Assembly (NCBI RefSeq): GCF_017471675.1
Contig: NZ_JAFUSK010000002.1
Location: 1 to 64,000 of the forward strand
Source of the DNA: Pseudobutyrivibrio sp.
GTDB taxonomy: Bacteria; Bacillota; Clostridia; Lachnospirales; Lachnospiraceae
Direction of reading: 5' to 3'
Length of the DNA: 64,000 bases
Below the pieces are notes generated by a model. The model did no database searches. It was given only the letters and a program-made list of their open reading frames with translations, and was not told the origin of the DNA. Made by a program: the position numbers and the translations under genes. Of the stretch, positions 18,780-28,083 are shown piece after piece. Each line of letters opens with the position of its first letter. Position 1 is the stretch's first letter.

Positions 18780-18794
18780 TATTTTCAGAATATT
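18780..18794. promoter_or_regulatory. CodY-box-like site in the GGDEF/VTC divergent region
   Basis: TATTTTCAGAATATT matches the established CodY consensus AATTTTCWGAAAATT at 13 of 15 positions and is the core of a longer palindrome AAATATT-N5-AATATTT. A CodY gene is present in this window at 34138. Binding is inferred only. Confidence 0.5.
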
Positions 18795-18886
18795 TCCTTT
18801 ACATTCTAAATATCATCACTTTATGTTCACTTTACCCATTTAAATTAACAGTACAAGATAGTTGAGCCAATTAAAGGAGTTAAAAA

Positions 18887-19582
18887 ATGGGACAAATACA
18901 AAAAGTATTTAATCGATATGAAAAGAAATTCCTGCTGGATGAAGAAACATACAATGATTTCAAGCGTGAATTAGATGAATACATGGTTGAAGATGAATAT
19001 GGGCTTCACACAATTAGAAATATATATTATGACACTCCTACAGATGAGCTGATACGAACATCTATAGAAGGACCTAAGTATAAGGAAAAATTTAGAGTAA
19101 GGTGCTACGGAACCCCAACATACGATAGCATGTGTTTTTTGGAAATAAAGAAAAAGTACAAAGGTCTAGTAAATAAAAGGCGTGTGGCAATACCAATGGA
19201 GGAGGCTGAGCAATATCTTATTCACGGTAAGCTTCCATCAAATCCAAATCAGATATTTAAGGAAATAGATTATTTCTTCAGTCATTATCCATTAGAACCT
19301 AAGCGCTACATTGCATACGATAGAATAGCAATGTTTGGAAAAGAAGATCCGGAATTTAGGGTGACCTTTGATATAAATATCAGAAGTAGAGATACTAACC
19401 TGACATTATATAGTGATGAAGAAAATGAATATCTACTTGAGAAGGGCACAAGGCTTATGGAGGTAAAAATATCAGATGCCATGCCACTTTGGTTTGCAAG
19501 ACTTTTATCAAAATATGAGATTTATCCTACTTCATTTTCAAAGTATGGAAATTTCTATAAAAAACAATTAAAAGAAGCGTAA
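18887..19582 (+). CDS. VTC-domain (polyphosphate polymerase-like) protein
   Basis: A 231-residue soluble protein of the VTC / triphosphate-tunnel metalloenzyme fold. Tunnel residues visible include FNRYEKKF (E and K), KEKFRVRCYG (R-x-R), MCFLEIKKKY (ExK), VNKRRV, VTFDINIRSR, RLMEVKI and SFSKYGNF, the normal order for VTC domains that build polyphosphate from nucleoside triphosphate in eukaryotes. Whether bacterial members make polyphosphate is not settled. It is directly upstream (10 bp) of the DUF4956 membrane gene, a common partner. The start is supported by AAAGGAG. First gene of a three-gene unit. Confidence 0.85.
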   Translation: MGQIQKVFNRYEKKFLLDEETYNDFKRELDEYMVEDEYGLHTIRNIYYDTPTDELIRTSIEGPKYKEKFRVRCYGTPTYDSMCFLEIKKKYKGLVNKRRVAIPMEEAEQYLIHGKLPSNPNQIFKEIDYFFSHYPLEPKRYIAYDRIAMFGKEDPEFRVTFDINIRSRDTNLTLYSDEENEYLLEKGTRLMEVKISDAMPLWFARLLSKYEIYPTSFSKYGNFYKKQLKEA

Positions 19583-19592
19583 GGAGAAAAAT

Positions 19593-20288
19593 ATGGAGTC
19601 ATTATTAACATCATTATTAGGAACCACCACAGCTGAGGTGGAAATAACAAATAGTATAGCTATTATCTATACTATAGCAGCTGGAATACTTGGGTTACTC
19701 ATTTCCTTAACATATATGAAGACAGGCAGCAAGATATCTAAGAATTTTGCCAGAACCCTTATAACCTTGCCGATTCTTGTATGTGTTGTGCTCTTGGTTG
19801 TGAATGGCAATTTTGGTACATCTATTGCAGTTTTGGGTGCTTTTTCATTGGTAAGATTCAGGTCTTTGCAGGGAAGCTCCAGGGATATAAGCTTTATATT
19901 CTTTTCAATGACTGTTGGTATTGTATGTGCTGTTGGTGAGATTATTCTAGCAGCAACACTTACAGTATTAATCTGCGGAATCTATTTTGTATTAAATGCC
20001 ATTAAGTATGGTGCAAATAGTGCAGAGGAAAAAGATTTGAGGGTAACAATTCCAGAGAACTTAGATTACAGTGATATTTTTGATGATTTGTTTGCTAAGT
20101 ACACAAAGGAGCATAAATTAATTGCAGTAAGAACTACTAATATGGGGTCTATGTATGAGATAAACTATAGAGTAAAGCTCTTAGATGAGAAGGAAGAAAA
20201 GAAGTTCTTAGATGATATCAGAATGAGAAATGGAAATCTCACTGTTATTTGTGGTAGATGTGATGTAAATGAAGCAGAGGAGTTGTAA
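19593..20288 (+). CDS. DUF4956 integral membrane protein
   Basis: A 231-residue protein with four hydrophobic segments in residues 20-145 and a soluble C-terminal domain of about 85 residues. The conserved GAFSLVRFRSLQGSSRDISF segment after the second or third helix is the DUF4956 signature. Its function is unknown; it is repeatedly found beside VTC-domain proteins, which suggests a membrane partner or channel for the VTC product or regulator. The ribosome site AAGGAG precedes ATG, and the stop is 2 bp from the next gene, so the three genes are translated as one operon. Confidence 0.82.
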   Translation: MESLLTSLLGTTTAEVEITNSIAIIYTIAAGILGLLISLTYMKTGSKISKNFARTLITLPILVCVVLLVVNGNFGTSIAVLGAFSLVRFRSLQGSSRDISFIFFSMTVGIVCAVGEIILAATLTVLICGIYFVLNAIKYGANSAEEKDLRVTIPENLDYSDIFDDLFAKYTKEHKLIAVRTTNMGSMYEINYRVKLLDEKEEKKFLDDIRMRNGNLTVICGRCDVNEAEEL

Positions 20289-20290
20289 TT

Positions 20291-21838
20291 ATGAAGAGAA
20301 GATTTGTATTAAGCTTATTTGCAATAATGATGGTGGCATCCCTTGTGGCCTGCGGCACGAATACTTCAAGTACAACAAAATCCACAAGTGCAGCTGCTGA
20401 AACTGTAGCTACAGCTAGTGATGATAGTAGTGAAATATACAAAGCTCTCACTATTAAGACTGACTGGGAAGAGGCTGCAACAATAATATTTTCTGAATCT
20501 GATGTTACTATTGATGGAAGCGGAGCAGAAAATAAAGATGGTGTTATCTACATTACAGCAGGTGGCGCATATACCCTTACAGGAACATCATCTGATGCTT
20601 CCATAGTGATTGATACAGAAGAAAATGTAAAGCTTATATTAAATGGTGTAGATTTAACTAGCACTAATGGTCCTGTGATATATGGTAAGCAGGTTAAGAA
20701 TCTATATGTAGAGCTAGCTGATGGAACAACTAATAATCTATGTGATAGTAGTAACTATGAGACTGATTCTACTACTGGAGAAGAGATTGGCAAAGGCGTT
20801 ATTTCCTGCGAGGATGATTTGATTATCTTAGGAGATGGAACACTTAACATAACAGCTAATCATAAGCATGGTATTGTTTCAGATGATAAGTTATATGTTG
20901 AGGCTGGAAATATAAATATTACATCCACAGGAACAGATGGAATACACGCTAATGATTTGGTCTGCATTGATGGAGGCGCTCTTCAGATAACAGCAGCAAG
21001 CGATATTATTGAAAGTGAGGATATCCTGGTAATCACAGGAGGAACCATTACAGGCTCTAGTGATGATGAAGGCATCGAATCTAAGAATGCCGTTTATATT
21101 AACGGAGGTACAATAGATATTTCTGTTAAGGATGATGGAATAAATGCGGCTACATATCTAGAGATAAATGATGGTACTGTAAATGTTACATGTGCTACAG
21201 GAGATGCCTTAGATTGTAATGGTAATTATGAAGGATGTATCGTAATAAATGGCGGTAATGTATATGTAGTTGGCGGTAACAGTCCAGAAGGAGGAATTGA
21301 TGCAGACAATTCCAGCGCAATCATTAATGGCGGTGAAGTGATTGCCATAGGAGATGTAAATAGTCCTATATCAGAGGATAGTTCCCAGGTGACTGTAGTA
21401 TATGGAAGTTTTAATAAGGGTGAGACAATAGAGATTAAGGATTCTGATGGCAATGTGGTATTTTCTACCACACCAGAGGTTTCTGGAAACACAATGATTA
21501 TATCAAGTGCTAATATAATTACTGGTGCAGATTACACAATCTATGCAAATGGCACAGAAGCAATTTCCTTTACAGCTGATACTACTGTAGTAGATGCAGG
21601 TGGTCAGGCTAATGGCATGGGCGGCATGGGAGGACATGGCGGCATGGGAGGCCAAGGAGACCAGCGAATGGGAAATGGAGAAAGACCAGAAGGCTTAGAT
21701 GGTGAGATGCCAGAGGAATTTAATGGCCAGCGCCCAGAAGGAGAACGTCCACAGATGGATGGAAATAAGGGCGAATTTAAGCAAAATAGTATAGAACAAG
21801 ATAATTTAGATGACCTTGATGAAATAGAGAATCTTTAA
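20291..21838 (+). CDS. Secreted lipoprotein with DUF4353 / beta-helix-like carbohydrate-binding repeats
   Basis: A 515-residue exported protein. The N-terminal signal MKRRFVLSLFAIMMVASLVACG ends in a lipobox (LVAC), so it should be lipid-anchored outside the membrane. The body repeats short beta-strand units with Asn/Gly/Thr turns (INGGTIDISVKDDGINA, INDGTVNVTC, INGGNVYVVGG), as in DUF4353 'carbohydrate-binding domain' proteins. The C-terminus is low-complexity, Gly/Met then Glu/Pro/Arg rich (GGMGGHGGMGG, RPEG repeats). Relatives sit beside VTC and DUF4956 genes, often with a CotH kinase, which is missing here. The ligand is unknown. Confidence 0.8.
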   Translation: MKRRFVLSLFAIMMVASLVACGTNTSSTTKSTSAAAETVATASDDSSEIYKALTIKTDWEEAATIIFSESDVTIDGSGAENKDGVIYITAGGAYTLTGTSSDASIVIDTEENVKLILNGVDLTSTNGPVIYGKQVKNLYVELADGTTNNLCDSSNYETDSTTGEEIGKGVISCEDDLIILGDGTLNITANHKHGIVSDDKLYVEAGNINITSTGTDGIHANDLVCIDGGALQITAASDIIESEDILVITGGTITGSSDDEGIESKNAVYINGGTIDISVKDDGINAATYLEINDGTVNVTCATGDALDCNGNYEGCIVINGGNVYVVGGNSPEGGIDADNSSAIINGGEVIAIGDVNSPISEDSSQVTVVYGSFNKGETIEIKDSDGNVVFSTTPEVSGNTMIISSANIITGADYTIYANGTEAISFTADTTVVDAGGQANGMGGMGGHGGMGGQGDQRMGNGERPEGLDGEMPEEFNGQRPEGERPQMDGNKGEFKQNSIEQDNLDDLDEIENL

Positions 21839-21873
21839 GGTACTTGAAAAAATTAAAAATTAGTATAGAATAG

Positions 21874-21905
21874 TTTAGGATTGCAAAGTTTTTTGCAATC
21901 CTAAA
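21874..21905 (+). terminator. Hairpin between the lipoprotein gene and gltX
   Basis: TTTAGGATTGCAAA / TTTGCAATCCTAAA with a 4-nt loop and a weak T-tract. It is probably the terminator of the VTC operon. A possible gltX promoter (TTGAAA-16-TAGAAT, 21844-21871) lies just upstream, in which case the hairpin would be in the gltX leader. Confidence 0.6.
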
Positions 21906-21929
21906 TTTAGTATGTGAGAGGAAATATAA

Positions 21930-23378
21930 ATGAGTAAGGTAAGAACACGTTTCGCACCATCACCAACAGGTCGTATGCATGTTGGTAATCTTCGTACAGC
22001 TCTTTATGCATATTTAGTAGCTAAGCACGAGGGAGGAGATTTTCTTCTTAGAATAGAAGACACTGACCAGGAGCGCCTTGTTGAAGGTGCTGTTGATATT
22101 ATTTATAGAACACTTGCAGCAACAGGTCTTGTACATGATGAAGGTCCTGATAAGGATAAGGGCGTTGGCCCTTATGTTCAGTCTGAGCGTCAGGCCGCAG
22201 GCATTTATCTTGAGTATGCTAAGAAGCTTATTGAAAAGGGTGAGGCATATTACTGCTTCTGTGATGATAAGCGTCTTGAGGAGTGCAAGCAGGTAATTGG
22301 CGGTAAGGAAATCCACATCTATGATAAGCACTGCCTTAACCTTTCAAAGGAAGAAATAGAGGCTAATCTTGCAGCTGGTAAGCCTTATGTTATTCGTCAG
22401 AACAATCCACGTACAGGCACAACCACTTTCGTAGATGAGCTTTACGGTGAGATTACTGTTGATAATGCAGAGCTTGATGATATGATTCTTATCAAGTCTG
22501 ATGGATATCCTACATATAACTTTGCTAACGTAGTAGATGACCATTTGATGGGAATTACACACGTAGTTCGTGGTAACGAGTACATTTCATCATCACCTAA
22601 GTACAATCGTCTTTACGAAGCATTTGGCTGGGAAGTGCCTAAGTACATCCACTGCCCACTTATTACTAACGAAGAGCATCAGAAGCTTTCTAAGCGTTCA
22701 GGTCACTCTTCTTATGAGGATTTAATTGAGCAGGGCTTTTTAACAGAGGCAGTTGTTAACTTTGTAGCCCTTCTTGGCTGGTCACCAGAGAATGATAACG
22801 AGATTTTCTCATTAGAGGAGCTTGTTAAGGAATTTGATTATCACCGTATTTCAAAGTCACCTGCAGTTTTTGATATCACAAAGCTTAAGTGGATGAACGG
22901 TGAGTACATGAAGGCTATGGACTTTGATAAGTTCTATGATATGGCTCTTCCTTATCTCAAGGAATATATCAAGGGAGATTACGACCTTAAGAAGATTGCA
23001 AAGATGGTTCAGACTAGAATTGAAATCTTCCCAGACATCAAAGACCATGTTGATTTCTTTGATGCAGTACCAGAGTATGACAGCTCAATGTATACTCACA
23101 AGAAAATGAAGACTAATGAGGAGTCTTCACTTGCAGTTCTTAAGGAACTACTTCCTGTTCTTGAGGCGCAGGATGATTACTCAAATGATGCTCTTTACGC
23201 ACTTCTTTCAGGATTTGCAGCAGAGCATGGATATAAGAATGGATACGTGCTTTGGCCAGTTCGTACAGCTGTTTCAGGTAAACAGATGACACCTGGTGGT
23301 GCAACAGAGCTTATGGAGATTCTTGGTAAGGAAGAATCTATCAAACGTATCAAGGCAGCTATCGAAAAGCTATCTTAA
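21930..23378 (+). CDS. gltX: Glutamyl-tRNA synthetase
   Basis: A 482-residue class I synthetase that charges tRNA-Glu (and possibly tRNA-Gln). HIGH-type motif in [22 protein letters not shown], then [43 protein letters not shown], and the KMSKS equivalent [10 protein letters not shown]. The C-terminal anticodon region is normal in length. A zinc-like [15 protein letters not shown] segment is present near residue 110. Start ATG follows GAGAGGAAA. The gene uses the biased codons of highly expressed genes, unlike the helicase that follows. Confidence 0.97.
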   Translation: MSKVRTRFAPSPTGRMHVGNLRTALYAYLVAKHEGGDFLLRIEDTDQERLVEGAVDIIYRTLAATGLVHDEGPDKDKGVGPYVQSERQAAGIYLEYAKKLIEKGEAYYCFCDDKRLEECKQVIGGKEIHIYDKHCLNLSKEEIEANLAAGKPYVIRQNNPRTGTTTFVDELYGEITVDNAELDDMILIKSDGYPTYNFANVVDDHLMGITHVVRGNEYISSSPKYNRLYEAFGWEVPKYIHCPLITNEEHQKLSKRSGHSSYEDLIEQGFLTEAVVNFVALLGWSPENDNEIFSLEELVKEFDYHRISKSPAVFDITKLKWMNGEYMKAMDFDKFYDMALPYLKEYIKGDYDLKKIAKMVQTRIEIFPDIKDHVDFFDAVPEYDSSMYTHKKMKTNEESSLAVLKELLPVLEAQDDYSNDALYALLSGFAAEHGYKNGYVLWPVRTAVSGKQMTPGGATELMEILGKEESIKRIKAAIEKLS

Positions 23379-23426
23379 ACAGGTTGGGGAACCTGATATT
23401 TTGGTAAGTCGACTATTAGGAGTTTT

Positions 23427-25250
23427 ATGGAACTAAATAATAGTCAGCAAAAAGCGGTAATGAAAAAGGAAGGACCATGCATGGTTTTGGCAGGTCCTGG
23501 CAGTGGTAAAACCTACACGCTAACCTGCAGAATAATCAAGCTTATTGAATCTGGTGTCCCGGCTAACGAGATTTTAGTTATTACATTTACAAAAGCAGCA
23601 GCAATTGAAATGAAGGAACGTTTCCAAAGGTTATCAGATGATGTATATCCTGTGACCTTTGGTACGTTCCATTCTTTGTTTTGGGGGATTTTACAAAAGG
23701 AATTAGGATATAAGTCTACGGATATTCTTATGGGAAAACAAAAAGAGCAGCTGATGTATACAGCATTTACATCCATAGATAACAGGTGTGAAGATAAAAT
23801 GCTTTTAAATCTTTTTTCCATGGAACTGTCTACCTTTTATAATTCAGCTAAAAATATAGAGGAATATGAGCCTAAATATATTGAGAAGAAGGATTTAATT
23901 GAGTTCGCAAAGGCCTATGAGGCATTAAAAAATAAATATCATGTAATTGATTTTGATGATATGCTGCTTAAAACCTATAGGTTATTTAAATCTAAGCCTA
24001 ATGTATTGTATAAATGGCAAAACAGGTTTTCATATTTCTTGATTGATGAAATGCAGGATATGAATGATGTACAGTTCGAACTTATTACTATGCTTGGGCA
24101 AAGGACTAAAAATATTTTTTGCGTAGGGGATGACGATCAATCTATTTATGGCTTTAGAGGTGCTAATCCTAAGGTGATGAATAAGTTTGTAAAGCGCTTT
24201 GAAGGAACTGAGACAATAGTGCTTGATTATAATTACAGAAACCCTAAAAACCTTGTAGATTGCGCTCATAAGCTAATATCAAAAAATACCCTCAGGTTTC
24301 AAAAGGATATAAAAAGCACTTCACCAGATGGAAAAATAAGCATCAATTGCTATGAGAATGAATTTATAGAGGCTAAGGAAGTTTTAAAAACTATAAATGG
24401 ATTGCTACAGGATAACACTTCACTTAATGATATTGCAATTTTATACAGAAATCATTCTGATGCCAGGTTTATGGTAGATGCTCTGATTAATGAGAACATT
24501 CCTTTTTATTTAAAGGAGAAAATGCCTAACATATACAGTCATTTTGTTATCAGTGACATGGAAGCCTATTTTCAAATAGCCGCCTATAACTCCACCAAGG
24601 AAAGACTACTTAGAATTATTAATAGACCTAATAGATATTTACATAGAAGGGCTGTGGAGGAAGGATGTGATTTAAAGGGCATGCTTAGATTTTATCAAGA
24701 CAATCAAAATGCCCACAGGCAGGTGGAGGCTTTAATTAATGATATTAATCTTATATCAAAAATGAGTCCTGTATCTGCAATTAACTATATTAAAAATATA
24801 ATAGGCTATGGACAATATTTGAAAGAAGAAGCTGTTAATGCTGGGATGTTAGAGGCGGAATACATTGATGTTTTGGATTTCCTTACAGGAGTACTTAAAG
24901 AATGCAAAACCATAAAGCAGGCTATTGATAAGCTTAATATATTAAAGCTCAAGGTCGATTTTGAAAACAAGAATAATGAAAAGGATAAGAAAAATAAAAT
25001 AGGACTTTATACCTTACATTCGAGTAAAGGCTTAGAATTTGAAAATGTATTTATCATTTCTGCAAATGAAGGGATTATACCAACAAATAAGGCTGATTCA
25101 AAGGAAGAGATAGAAGCAGAGAGAAGATTATTCTATGTTGGAATTACCAGGACAAAGAAAAATTTATATCTTAGCTATACAAATAAAAAGAATCGGGACA
25201 AATCCCGATTCCTTACTGAACTAGATTATTCCTCGATGCTTTCACCGTAA
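23427..25250 (+). CDS. UvrD/Rep-family ATP-dependent DNA helicase (short)
   Basis: A 607-residue superfamily 1A helicase. Walker A AGPGSGKTYTL at about residue 22, motif Ia ITFTKAAAIEMKER, Walker B LIDEMQDMNDVQ, motif III GDDDQSIYGFRGA, motif IV DYNYRNPKNL, motif V LHSSKGLEFENVF and motif VI EAERRLFYVGITRTKKNLYL. It is shorter than PcrA/UvrD (about 720-770) and lacks their C-terminal extension, so it is a relative rather than clear PcrA. The gene is AT-rich compared with gltX. Its last 25 bp overlap the convergent DUF1292 gene, and that gene's terminator lies inside its coding region at 25181-25211. Confidence 0.88.
   Translation: MELNNSQQKAVMKKEGPCMVLAGPGSGKTYTLTCRIIKLIESGVPANEILVITFTKAAAIEMKERFQRLSDDVYPVTFGTFHSLFWGILQKELGYKSTDILMGKQKEQLMYTAFTSIDNRCEDKMLLNLFSMELSTFYNSAKNIEEYEPKYIEKKDLIEFAKAYEALKNKYHVIDFDDMLLKTYRLFKSKPNVLYKWQNRFSYFLIDEMQDMNDVQFELITMLGQRTKNIFCVGDDDQSIYGFRGANPKVMNKFVKRFEGTETIVLDYNYRNPKNLVDCAHKLISKNTLRFQKDIKSTSPDGKISINCYENEFIEAKEVLKTINGLLQDNTSLNDIAILYRNHSDARFMVDALINENIPFYLKEKMPNIYSHFVISDMEAYFQIAAYNSTKERLLRIINRPNRYLHRRAVEEGCDLKGMLRFYQDNQNAHRQVEALINDINLISKMSPVSAINYIKNIIGYGQYLKEEAVNAGMLEAEYIDVLDFLTGVLKECKTIKQAIDKLNILKLKVDFENKNNEKDKKNKIGLYTLHSSKGLEFENVFIISANEGIIPTNKADSKEEIEAERRLFYVGITRTKKNLYLSYTNKKNRDKSRFLTELDYSSMLSP
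25181..25211 (-). terminator. DUF1292 terminator embedded in the helicase coding sequence
   Basis: On the minus strand GAATCGGGA - TTTG - TCCCGATTC followed by TTTTTATTT. A textbook terminator for the minus-strand gene, located inside the 3' end of the convergent helicase gene. Confidence 0.88.
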
Positions 25251-25534
25251 AGCTCGTCGAACTTAGCAGAAACAGCGGCGTATTCTTCATCTGATTCAAT
25301 ATTATCAAGTGAAGGTGCGCCTGTTTCGTCTTCAAAATAGCGATAGATATATACTTCGCCTTCCTCGTTTTCTTCACCATTTTCATCAAGAGGTAAAAGG
25401 ACTATATAATCCTGATCATTCAAATCAAAGATTGTAAGAATCTCACATGTTACCTCGGAACCGTCATCTAGATTAAGTGTGACAACTACGTCATCATCTT
25501 CGTTGTCTACTGGGAAAACTTCATTTTCGTCCAT
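25226..25534 (-). CDS. DUF1292 family acidic protein
   Basis: A 102-residue, strongly acidic protein with the DUF1292 pattern: VTLNLDDGSEVTCEILTIFDLNDQDYIVLLPLDENGEENEEGEVYIYRYFED. Small cytosolic members of this family (YrzB-like) are common in Firmicutes; no function is established. The start follows GGAAGGAAGC. A promoter is visible at 25579-25607 and a terminator 15 bp past the stop, inside the convergent helicase gene. It is independent of its neighbours. Confidence 0.87.
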   Translation of the reverse strand: MDENEVFPVDNEDDDVVVTLNLDDGSEVTCEILTIFDLNDQDYIVLLPLDENGEENEEGEVYIYRYFEDETGAPSLDNIESDEEYAAVSAKFDELYGESIEE

Positions 25535-25578
25535 ATTTGCTTCCTTCCTAATAAATTATTTGTTTAAGCCATGTCCTT

Positions 25579-25607
25579 ATGATATAATTCATCAGGAATA
25601 TTGTCTA
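25579..25607 (-). promoter_or_regulatory. Probable DUF1292 promoter
   Basis: Minus strand TAGACA (25607-25602), 17 bp, TATCAT (25584-25579), about 45 bp upstream of the ATG. Confidence 0.5.
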
Positions 25608-25675
25608 GTGAAAATATAAATTTTGATTGAAAATATGTGTATTATTACACTGTTGCGATGAAACGAGGCATACTT

Positions 25676-27529
25676 ATGAAGGTAACTAGAGGGGATTTTA
25701 GAGATTTTGGTTCTAGAATCATAAAAAAGAATTCTATTAATATCACAGTATCTATTGCGCCTACTGCAAAGAAGGCGGCAATTCTTTTGTTTGACAAAGC
25801 TTCAAAGAAAAAGCTTAGTTGTATAGAATTAACACAGGAATATTCAATGGGTAGGGTTTATTCTGTTGAAATTTCAGATATTGATGTAGATAAAATTTGT
25901 TATTTAATAAAAGAAGATGAAAAGGCTTATATTGACCCTTACGCAACAGCTGTAATTGGTCGTGATACCTGGGCTGACGAAAAGGGAAGAAAGCCTTATG
26001 ATTACAAGGTTTATTCAGGTATTTCTCATTTAGAGAAGCCTTGGAAGGATACAAATATTTATATCGAACCTACTGATATGGTTATTTATAAGCTTCATAT
26101 CCGTGGATTTACAGCTGGCATGGGCATGAGCGCTTCTAGGGTAGGCTCGTACAAGGGTGTTTTATCAAAGCTTGCATATCTTAAGGAGCTTGGTATTACC
26201 AGCATTGAGTTTATGCCTCTTTATGATTTTGAAGAGCTGTTTTTAGAATCTAAGATGGTAATCTCTCCTAAGGGAAAGGTTTCAGAGACTACAGAGTATA
26301 CAGGAAAACGCAATTACTGGGGTTTTGGAGAAGCTAATTATTTTGCCCCTAAGGCTTCGTATTTTGGAGGGGCTGATAAATGTGTGGATTCAATGCGCGA
26401 TATGATATCTACTCTCCACAAGAATGGCTTTGAAGCCATTATGGAAATGGCTTTTAGTAAGGATACAACACATGAAATGATGTTAGAATGCCTTAAGTAT
26501 TATGTTAAGTATTTCCACATTGATGGATTTCACATTGTTGGTTGCAATGCCCCTATAGAGCGTATTGCAGATGATCCATTCCTTTCTGATACTAAGATTT
26601 TCTATGAATATATCCCAGAGGAAATCCTATGTAAGGAAGCTGGCAGAAAGCACTTATTTATATATAATGATTCATTTATGAATGTTACCAGACAGATAGA
26701 AAATCACATGAATGGAAGCATGGTTCAGTTTGCCAATCACATGCGAAGACAAAATTCGGCCTATGGTTTTGTTAACTATATGGCTAATGTTAATGGCTTT
26801 TCTATGTGGGATTCCTTCTCTTATGGGGAAAAGCATAATTTTGATAATGGTGAAGAAAACAGAGATGGTACTAATACCAATTTCTCCTTTAATTATGGAA
26901 TAGAAGGAAAAACAACTAATCGCATTATTAATGCTAATCGATTCAGAGAAATGCGTAATGCATTTACTGCACTTATGCTGGCACAAAGCGTACCGCTTTT
27001 TGTTGCTGCCGATGAGGCCGCTGCGACACATTTTGGAAATAACAATCCATATTGCCAGGATAATAAAACAGGCTATACTGTTTTTTCTAAAACAAAGAGT
27101 AAGGAAGAGCTTACAGGCTTTGTAAAAGAGCTGGTTAAGTTTAGGAAGAATCACAAGTGCTTAAGGGGTGAGACACCTTTTCTTATGAACGATTATAGAC
27201 ATTTAGGCTTGCCTGATATGTCATTTCACGGAACAGAGCCTTGGATGATGTCTATTGGAGAGGAACAGAAGGCTCTTGGTGTTTTATATAACGGAGCTTA
27301 TGTGGATGAAAACGAAGAGGTTTTTGTATGCTATAACTATCACTATGATGATGTTAATATGGCACTTCCTCTATTGGCGCCTGGAAAGCGATGGCGTCTT
27401 TGCTTTAATACAGCTAAGTATGATGGTGATTTTTCACCAAAGCCAATCCATGATCAGCAATCAATAAATGTTCCAGGAAATTCCATTAGCGTTTTAGTTG
27501 GAATTAAGATGAAGAAGGGTGCTAATTAA
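25676..27529 (+). CDS. GlgX/pullulanase-like GH13 protein with degenerate catalytic residues
   Basis: A 617-residue relative of glycogen-debranching GH13 enzymes. It has an N-terminal CBM48-like beta domain, VIYKLHIRGFT, GVLSKLAYLKELGITSIEFMPLYDF, a late KHNFDNGEENRDGTNTNFSFN segment, and GNNNPYCQDN. The catalytic motifs are altered. The nucleophile region GFRFD reads GFHIV (about residue 288, Arg to His and Asp to Val), and the last region CHDGF reads NVNGF (His-Asp to Val-Asn). A Glu in KIFYEYIP may be the old acid. So it may be a non-catalytic glucan-binding paralogue. Start ATG 25676 follows CGAGG; upstream in-frame ATGs (25637, 25658) are weaker. Confidence 0.8.
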   Translation: MKVTRGDFRDFGSRIIKKNSINITVSIAPTAKKAAILLFDKASKKKLSCIELTQEYSMGRVYSVEISDIDVDKICYLIKEDEKAYIDPYATAVIGRDTWADEKGRKPYDYKVYSGISHLEKPWKDTNIYIEPTDMVIYKLHIRGFTAGMGMSASRVGSYKGVLSKLAYLKELGITSIEFMPLYDFEELFLESKMVISPKGKVSETTEYTGKRNYWGFGEANYFAPKASYFGGADKCVDSMRDMISTLHKNGFEAIMEMAFSKDTTHEMMLECLKYYVKYFHIDGFHIVGCNAPIERIADDPFLSDTKIFYEYIPEEILCKEAGRKHLFIYNDSFMNVTRQIENHMNGSMVQFANHMRRQNSAYGFVNYMANVNGFSMWDSFSYGEKHNFDNGEENRDGTNTNFSFNYGIEGKTTNRIINANRFREMRNAFTALMLAQSVPLFVAADEAAATHFGNNNPYCQDNKTGYTVFSKTKSKEELTGFVKELVKFRKNHKCLRGETPFLMNDYRHLGLPDMSFHGTEPWMMSIGEEQKALGVLYNGAYVDENEEVFVCYNYHYDDVNMALPLLAPGKRWRLCFNTAKYDGDFSPKPIHDQQSINVPGNSISVLVGIKMKKGAN

Positions 27530-28063
27530 ATGAAAGCTTGGGAACATTTTAAAACAATTACACATCATAGACATCTTGTAATGAAAGGATGCTTTGCAGT
27601 AGGGCTATACAAACAAGGACTATTACATGATTTATCTAAATACAGCCCTGTGGAGTTTTTGGTTGGAGCTAAATACTATCAAGGTGATAAGAGTCCTAAC
27701 AACGCTGAAAGAGAAGATAAGGGAGTATCACTTGCCTGGCTTCATCACAAAGGCAGAAATAAGCATCATTTTGAATATTGGATTGATTACGCTTTAGATG
27801 GAAAATCAGGAATGGCTGGTATGAAGATGCCGGTTAATTACGTAGTGGAAATGTACTGCGATAGAGTGGCAGCTTGTAAGAACTATCAAAAGGATGCTTA
27901 CACCGATGCCAGTGCCCTTGAATACTATAATAGGGGTAAGGCCAAGTATCTTATGCATGAAGAGACAGCAAGGCTTTTAGAGGATATGCTTACACATCTG
28001 GCTAAAGAAGGAGAAGCAGCTACTAATGAGTATATTCGAAAGAATATACTTCATAATAAATAA
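27530..28063 (+). CDS. DUF5662 family protein
   Basis: A 177-residue protein starting directly after the GH13 stop codon, so probably cotranslated with it. Conserved His/Asp-rich stretches are HFKTITHHRHLVMKGCF, GLLHDLSKYSPVEF and LAWLHHKGRNKHHFEYWIDY, which resemble a metal-dependent HD-like fold. No function is established for DUF5662. No signal peptide or membrane segment. Its stop overlaps the region before trpS. Confidence 0.8.
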   Translation: MKAWEHFKTITHHRHLVMKGCFAVGLYKQGLLHDLSKYSPVEFLVGAKYYQGDKSPNNAEREDKGVSLAWLHHKGRNKHHFEYWIDYALDGKSGMAGMKMPVNYVVEMYCDRVAACKNYQKDAYTDASALEYYNRGKAKYLMHEETARLLEDMLTHLAKEGEAATNEYIRKNILHNK

Positions 28064-28083
28064 TGAATTTGGAGACTAGTATT

